From positions 66,079 to 130,078 of the forward strand of contig NZ_LWLP01000001.1 in NCBI RefSeq assembly GCF_001641125.1: 64,000 nucleotides of DNA, read 5' to 3'. This DNA is from Arthrobacter sp. OY3WO11. Lineage in GTDB: Bacteria > Actinomycetota > Actinomycetes > Actinomycetales > Micrococcaceae. Under the pieces are notes generated by a model, which searched no databases, was not told the origin of the DNA, and saw only the letters and a program-made list of their open reading frames with translations. Made by a program: the position numbers and the translations under genes. Shown here in pieces: positions 60,885-64,000 of this stretch (position 1 is its first letter; every line of letters starts with the position of its first letter).

Positions 60885-61435
60885 AGGTTCACCCGCAATG
60901 CGACGACGAAAAGGAAATGGAGGAGGGCCGTAACGATGGCTGGGAACACGAGCAGTGGCCTCCAGCCCCGGCCGCCGTACAGGGCCGTCAGCGCGACGCA
61001 CGCTGCGAACGTGATCAACCAGAACTGGAGGACGTTCCACAGCAGGAGGTAGCCCACCAGGATTACCGCCGTCAGCAACATCCGGCCGATGCCCCACCCG
61101 CTGAGCGGATCAGGGAGGTTGGCCCGGCTGACGCCGCGCAGCACGTTGACCCCCACCTGCAGGACGCCGAAGACGATAAGGCTCCATGCGAGCATGGTGG
61201 GCCAGAAGGGGGGCCCGAGTTCCACCCGGACCCCCGAACGGATGCCCTGGGCGAGCACCAGAACCAGGACGCCGAGGCCTATGGTGACCGCGGCCGGAAC
61301 CAGTTCCCTGAGCCGGTGCGCACGGTCCGTAACCAGCACCTCGGACGCCGGGTGGATATGGGCTTCGGCATGGTCCTGCTCAGGGTCTGTTGGGTTGAGG
61401 CCTGCCGGCGGCCCTGTTGCTGTGTGATCGTTCAT
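60881..61435 (-). CDS. tctB: Tripartite tricarboxylate transporter, small subunit TctB
   Basis: A 184-residue membrane protein with four helices (VTIGLGVLVLVLAQGI, PTMLAWSLIVFGVLQVGV, LLTAVILVGYLLLWNVLQFWLI and LVFPAIVTALLHFLFVVAL). An N-terminal polar extension of about 40 residues is longer than usual. Acts with TctA and the TctC receptor. Stop overlaps tctA start (ATGA). Confidence 0.88.
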   Translation of the reverse strand: MNDHTATGPPAGLNPTDPEQDHAEAHIHPASEVLVTDRAHRLRELVPAAVTIGLGVLVLVLAQGIRSGVRVELGPPFWPTMLAWSLIVFGVLQVGVNVLRGVSRANLPDPLSGWGIGRMLLTAVILVGYLLLWNVLQFWLITFAACVALTALYGGRGWRPLLVFPAIVTALLHFLFVVALRVNL

Positions 61436-61451
61436 TGCGGTTCCTCAGTAG

Positions 61452-61480
61452 GGGCCGGCCAGTGGAAGGCTGGCCGGCCC
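61452..61480 (-). terminator. Intercistronic hairpin between tctC and tctB
   Basis: Perfect 11-bp stem GGGCCGGCCAG / CTGGCCGGCCC with a 7-nt loop, 26 bp after the tctC stop and 16 bp before tctB. Typical of processing or attenuation that keeps receptor output above permease output. Confidence 0.65.
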
Positions 61481-61506
61481 GTCTGCCTCGAAGGGTGTGC
61501 CTGGTG

Positions 61507-62478
61507 CTACTTGCCCTGCGCGAGCTTGATCCACGGTCCGTAACGGTCGGCTTCCTCGTCAAGGAACGCCTTCATCGCCTCCGCGTCCTTGAAGGTGGGT
61601 ACAAGGTTGGAACCTTCGATGACCTTCTTGTACTCCGCGTCCTCAACAGCCTTGCCCATGGCGTCAGAGAGCTTGCTGACAACTTCCTCGGGTGTACCGG
61701 CCGGAGCCATGATCCCCACCCATGAAGCATTCTGCAGGTCAATCCCTTCTTCCTTGGCGGTGGGGACGTCCGGGTTCTTTGGATCCCGTTCCTCGGTCAG
61801 CATGGCCAGGTAGCGGAGCTTGCCTGCGTCCACCTGGTTCTTCTGCGTGCCGATCGCATCGATCGAGAAGTCGACGTCACCTGCCGCCGCAGCAGCAACG
61901 GCCGGGGCGGAGCCGTCAAACGGGACAGACGTGAGCTCGATTCCCGCAAGTTCCTGGAGGCCCTGGGCGGGGGAATCCCAGACCGAGCCAACGCCCGGGC
62001 TGGAGTAGGTTACCTTGCCGGGATTGGCCTTGGCGTCCGCGACGAGATCCTTGAGCGACTTGTAGGGGCTGTCCACCGGGACAGCGATGGCACCGGGTCC
62101 GGCCAGGCCCTGGCCAATCGGCGCGTAGTTGGACGGGTCGATGTCGTAATCCTGGAACTGCAGGGTGGCTACCTCTACGCCCATCATCGAAAGGTTGTAG
62201 CCATCCGGCTTTTGGTCCTTCAGCCAGTTGTAGGCCACCGATCCGTTGGCCCCCGGCTTGTTTTCGACGATGACCTCGACGCCCAGCTCTTTTTCCAGCA
62301 ACGGTGCGATGGTACGGGCCGTCAGGTCCCCTGAGCCGCCTGCGGCCCAGGGGACGGTCAGCCGGATGTCCTGTGCAGGGAAGTCGGCTTCGGAACTGCC
62401 GTTGCTGCCCGAGGCGCAACCAGTCAGCGCAAGCAACCCCGCCGTGCCCACTGCGAGTGATTTTAGAAGGGTTTTCAC
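61507..62478 (-). CDS. tctC: Tripartite tricarboxylate transporter, receptor TctC
   Basis: A 323-residue extracytoplasmic receptor: lipoprotein signal ending LALTGC (Cys21), then the Bug/TctC pattern FPAQDIRLTVPWAAGGSGDLTAR, ENKPGANGSVAYNWL and FSIDAIGTQKNQVDAGKLR. GTG 62478 follows AAAGGAG by 8 bp; the longer reading enters the promoter. First gene of tctCBA and divergent from aroE. Confidence 0.93.
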   Translation of the reverse strand: MKTLLKSLAVGTAGLLALTGCASGSNGSSEADFPAQDIRLTVPWAAGGSGDLTARTIAPLLEKELGVEVIVENKPGANGSVAYNWLKDQKPDGYNLSMMGVEVATLQFQDYDIDPSNYAPIGQGLAGPGAIAVPVDSPYKSLKDLVADAKANPGKVTYSSPGVGSVWDSPAQGLQELAGIELTSVPFDGSAPAVAAAAAGDVDFSIDAIGTQKNQVDAGKLRYLAMLTEERDPKNPDVPTAKEEGIDLQNASWVGIMAPAGTPEEVVSKLSDAMGKAVEDAEYKKVIEGSNLVPTFKDAEAMKAFLDEEADRYGPWIKLAQGK

Positions 62479-62558
62479 TACGGTTTTCTCCTTTGATACC
62501 CGTAATCCGACAAGGCTGCTGGCTGTCATCTCCGACAGTCCACCTCATCTGGGACTTT

Positions 62559-62573
62559 GTGCGCATTACGAAC
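62559..62573. promoter_or_regulatory. PcaR-like box between tctC and aroE
   Basis: On the minus strand the 15-mer GTTCGTAATGCGCAC resembles the PcaR recognition element GTTCGATAATCGCAC reported for protocatechuate genes of Pseudomonas. A direct repeat TGTGCGCAT / TGTGTGCAT (62558, 62575) overlaps it. Likely site for one of the two flanking IclR regulators. Confidence 0.45.
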
Positions 62574-62705
62574 ATGTGTGCATAAAACGTACAGTAGTTG
62601 TAATCTAGTTCACATCGAGGCCCGGAACAAGGCCGCGGCCGAAATTGTGACCAAGCAGTCCGACCGTTGGACGCTTCGCACTGGCGGGGCCGGAAGGTGG
62701 ACAGA

Positions 62706-63578
62706 ATGAGTACTCCGGCGGAGTCGTACCTGGTGGGGTTGATCGGCGAAGGAACCACGCACTCATTGACCCCTGCCCTCCACGAGCGGGAAGCCGATCA
62801 GCACGGGCTGCGGTACATCTACCGGACCGTCGACCTGACCGTCCTGGCACGTCCGGCCGGAGACGTGGGGGCCCTGCTCTCGGCCGGGCGCGACCTCGGC
62901 TTCAATGCTTTCAACATCACCGTTCCCGCCAAACAGGTTGTCCTTGAGTACCTAGACGATCTTTCGGATGATGCGGCGCGGCTGGGGGCGGTCAACACCG
63001 TCCTTATCCATGATGGCAAGTTCATCGGCCACAACACCGATTACTCCGGATTTGGCTCCGCCCTCGAGGAAGGCCTCCCTGGAGCGTCCCTTGGACGTGT
63101 GGCGCAGCTGGGTGCCGGCGGCGCCGGAGCCGCTACGGCCTACGCGCTCCTTGCAGCAGGAGCTGAGCACCTGTACGTCCTGGACCTTGATCCCGCCCGG
63201 TCCCGGGAGCGGGCGGCGGCCCTGGCGGGGCACTTCCCGGACAGGATCATCGAATGGCGGCCGATGAGTGAGGTGGCCGATGTGATGTCCGACGCCGACG
63301 GGCTGGTGCATGCCACCCCTGTGGGGATGCACGCCCATCCGGGCATGCCCCTGGACGGGGACCTGCTCCAACCCCGGCACTGGGTGGCCGACATTGTCTA
63401 CCGCCCGATCGAAACTGGGCTGCTCAAGGCGGCCGCTGCCAAAGGGTGCCGCGTGCTGGACGGCGGCCACATGGCCGTGGGCCAGGCAGTGGACGCCTTC
63501 CGCCTCATCACGGGCGTGGAACCGGACCGCCCACGCATGAGGGAGCATTTCCTGTCCATGCTCAGGCAGGGGGCCTAA
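62706..63578 (+). CDS. aroE: Shikimate/quinate dehydrogenase
   Basis: A 290-residue dehydrogenase: N-terminal GEGTTHSLTPALHEREADQHGLRYIY (substrate Ser/Thr region), the catalytic-type Lys in FNAFNITVPAKQ, NTDYSGF (Asp), and a Rossmann motif LGAGGAGAATAYALL. It oxidizes or reduces shikimate/dehydroshikimate or quinate. The pairing with a TctABC importer and IclR regulators suggests a catabolic role (QsuD-like) more than aromatic biosynthesis. ATG 62706; convergent with the right-edge IclR gene. Confidence 0.92.
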   Translation: MSTPAESYLVGLIGEGTTHSLTPALHEREADQHGLRYIYRTVDLTVLARPAGDVGALLSAGRDLGFNAFNITVPAKQVVLEYLDDLSDDAARLGAVNTVLIHDGKFIGHNTDYSGFGSALEEGLPGASLGRVAQLGAGGAGAATAYALLAAGAEHLYVLDLDPARSRERAAALAGHFPDRIIEWRPMSEVADVMSDADGLVHATPVGMHAHPGMPLDGDLLQPRHWVADIVYRPIETGLLKAAAAKGCRVLDGGHMAVGQAVDAFRLITGVEPDRPRMREHFLSMLRQGA

Positions 63579-63605
63579 GCATCAACAGTGTGCGCCCCGG
63601 ACCGG

Positions 63606-64000
63606 CTACCCCCGTGCGCTGAGATCGGCGGAGATGAGTCTCGCCGTCGCAATGATCTCCTGTGCCACCGAATCCAGGAAGGCGTCCGGGTCCGGCTTGG
63701 CAGCGACGGACTGGGCCTGCAGTGACACGTTGACAGCCGCCACAACCCTGGACCTGTCGTACACAGGGGCGGCCACGGACATCAGGCCCAGCTCCAGCTC
63801 CTGGTCCAGCAAGCACCAGCCCTGCGCCCGGACTGTCTCCAGGACTGGCAGGAGGTCCTTGACGGTGCCCAGGGCGCGCGGGGTCAGCGGTTTGATCTCA
63901 GCGGCGGCCAGGTAGGACTTCAGGTCCGCCGGCGGCAGCCCGGCGAGCAGGACGCGGCCCATCGACGTGGCGTATGCCGGGAAGCGGGTGCCCACGGTAA
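63606..64000 (-). CDS. IclR family regulator, C-terminal part (5' end outside window)
   Basis: 131 codons of an IclR effector domain run in from the right edge; the segment VGTRFPAYATSMGRVLLAGLPPADLKSYL closely resembles the same region of the IclR at 58443-59279, so they are paralogues. DNA-binding half not visible. Its convergent neighbour is aroE, 27 bp away; it could control aroE or a neighbouring gene outside the window. Confidence 0.85.
   Translation of the reverse strand, partial: TVGTRFPAYATSMGRVLLAGLPPADLKSYLAAAEIKPLTPRALGTVKDLLPVLETVRAQGWCLLDQELELGLMSVAAPVYDRSRVVAAVNVSLQAQSVAAKPDPDAFLDSVAQEIIATARLISADLSARG

Noticed and set aside
1..64000. CRISPR arrays, tRNA/rRNA genes, insertion sequences, integrases
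   Set aside because: No regularly spaced repeats, transposase or integrase motifs, or cloverleaf-like sequences were seen by reading; subtle cases would need tRNAscan and IS searches.

Overview
The window looks like a chromosomal segment of a high-GC actinobacterium, most likely Arthrobacter/Pseudarthrobacter or a close relative in the Micrococcaceae. The basis is the GC-rich codon use, frequent GTG starts, stop-start (ATGA) overlaps in operons, lipoboxes on actinobacterial-type binding proteins, and the gene mix: mannitol PTS, many TetR/IclR/GntR/MarR regulators, pectin and aromatic-acid catabolism. I see no rRNA, tRNA, CRISPR array, insertion sequence or prophage. Coding density is high and almost every gap holds a divergent promoter, a dyad or a hairpin.

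Layout. 1-4.2 kb: a mannitol PTS permease (cut by the left edge), a TetR regulator and divergent Enzyme I. 4.2-9.2 kb: an alpha/beta hydrolase, an orphan excisionase-type HTH protein, a PucR-type regulator divergent from alanine dehydrogenase, and a Gfo/Idh/MocA oxidoreductase. 9.4-15.4 kb: a complete oligopeptide ABC importer operon (two permeases, one fused double ATPase, lipoprotein receptor) behind a 360-bp gap that could encode a multi-hairpin leader RNA. 15.7-22.3 kb: a TetR/flavin-reductase pair, a stand-alone LigD-type polymerase, a GerMN lipoprotein, an aminotransferase with a strong upstream dyad, a universal stress protein and small membrane proteins. 22.3-27.3 kb: a 2-oxoacid dehydrogenase E1alpha-E1beta-E2 operon (probably branched-chain) and a class-I aminotransferase. 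27.4-30.7 kb: a pectin operon, pectate lyase plus a fused acetylesterase-like/pectin methylesterase protein, under a promoter with a LacI-type dyad between -35 and -10.

30.9-42.7 kb: a holin-like membrane protein, a WXG100-like small protein next to a WXG/hydrolase protein, purB, a histidine phosphatase, a Ser/Thr kinase with a small upstream partner, a MarR regulator, a GNAT enzyme, a thioesterase and an iron/phosphonate-type ABC importer. 42.7-48.6 kb: aromatic hydroxylases and regulators (FAD monooxygenase/TetR, pobA, IclR, FUSC-type exporter) and a membrane ACT-domain protein. 48.9-54.1 kb: a five-gene MFS-GntR-racemase-like-hydantoinase-decarboxylase-like operon behind a near-perfect 29-bp double GGGATCCC operator. 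54.1-58.5 kb: lipid kinase, three-subunit transhydrogenase and a YjbR/MmcQ protein. 58.4-64.0 kb: an IclR regulator, a TctABC carboxylate importer, a shikimate/quinate dehydrogenase and a second, truncated IclR gene, together looking like uptake and catabolism of shikimate/quinate-type acids.

The most unusual part is the 48.8-54.1 kb operon. Its hydantoin-racemase homologue has lost both catalytic cysteines, while its maleate-isomerase-family member has the Gly plus single Cys pattern of arylmalonate decarboxylase, next to a hydantoinase with an intact metal site. That combination does not match standard hydantoin racemization and may be a different cyclic-ureide or malonate-type pathway. Other leads are the WXG/hydrolase pair, the structured leader of the peptide transporter, and several strong unassigned operators.
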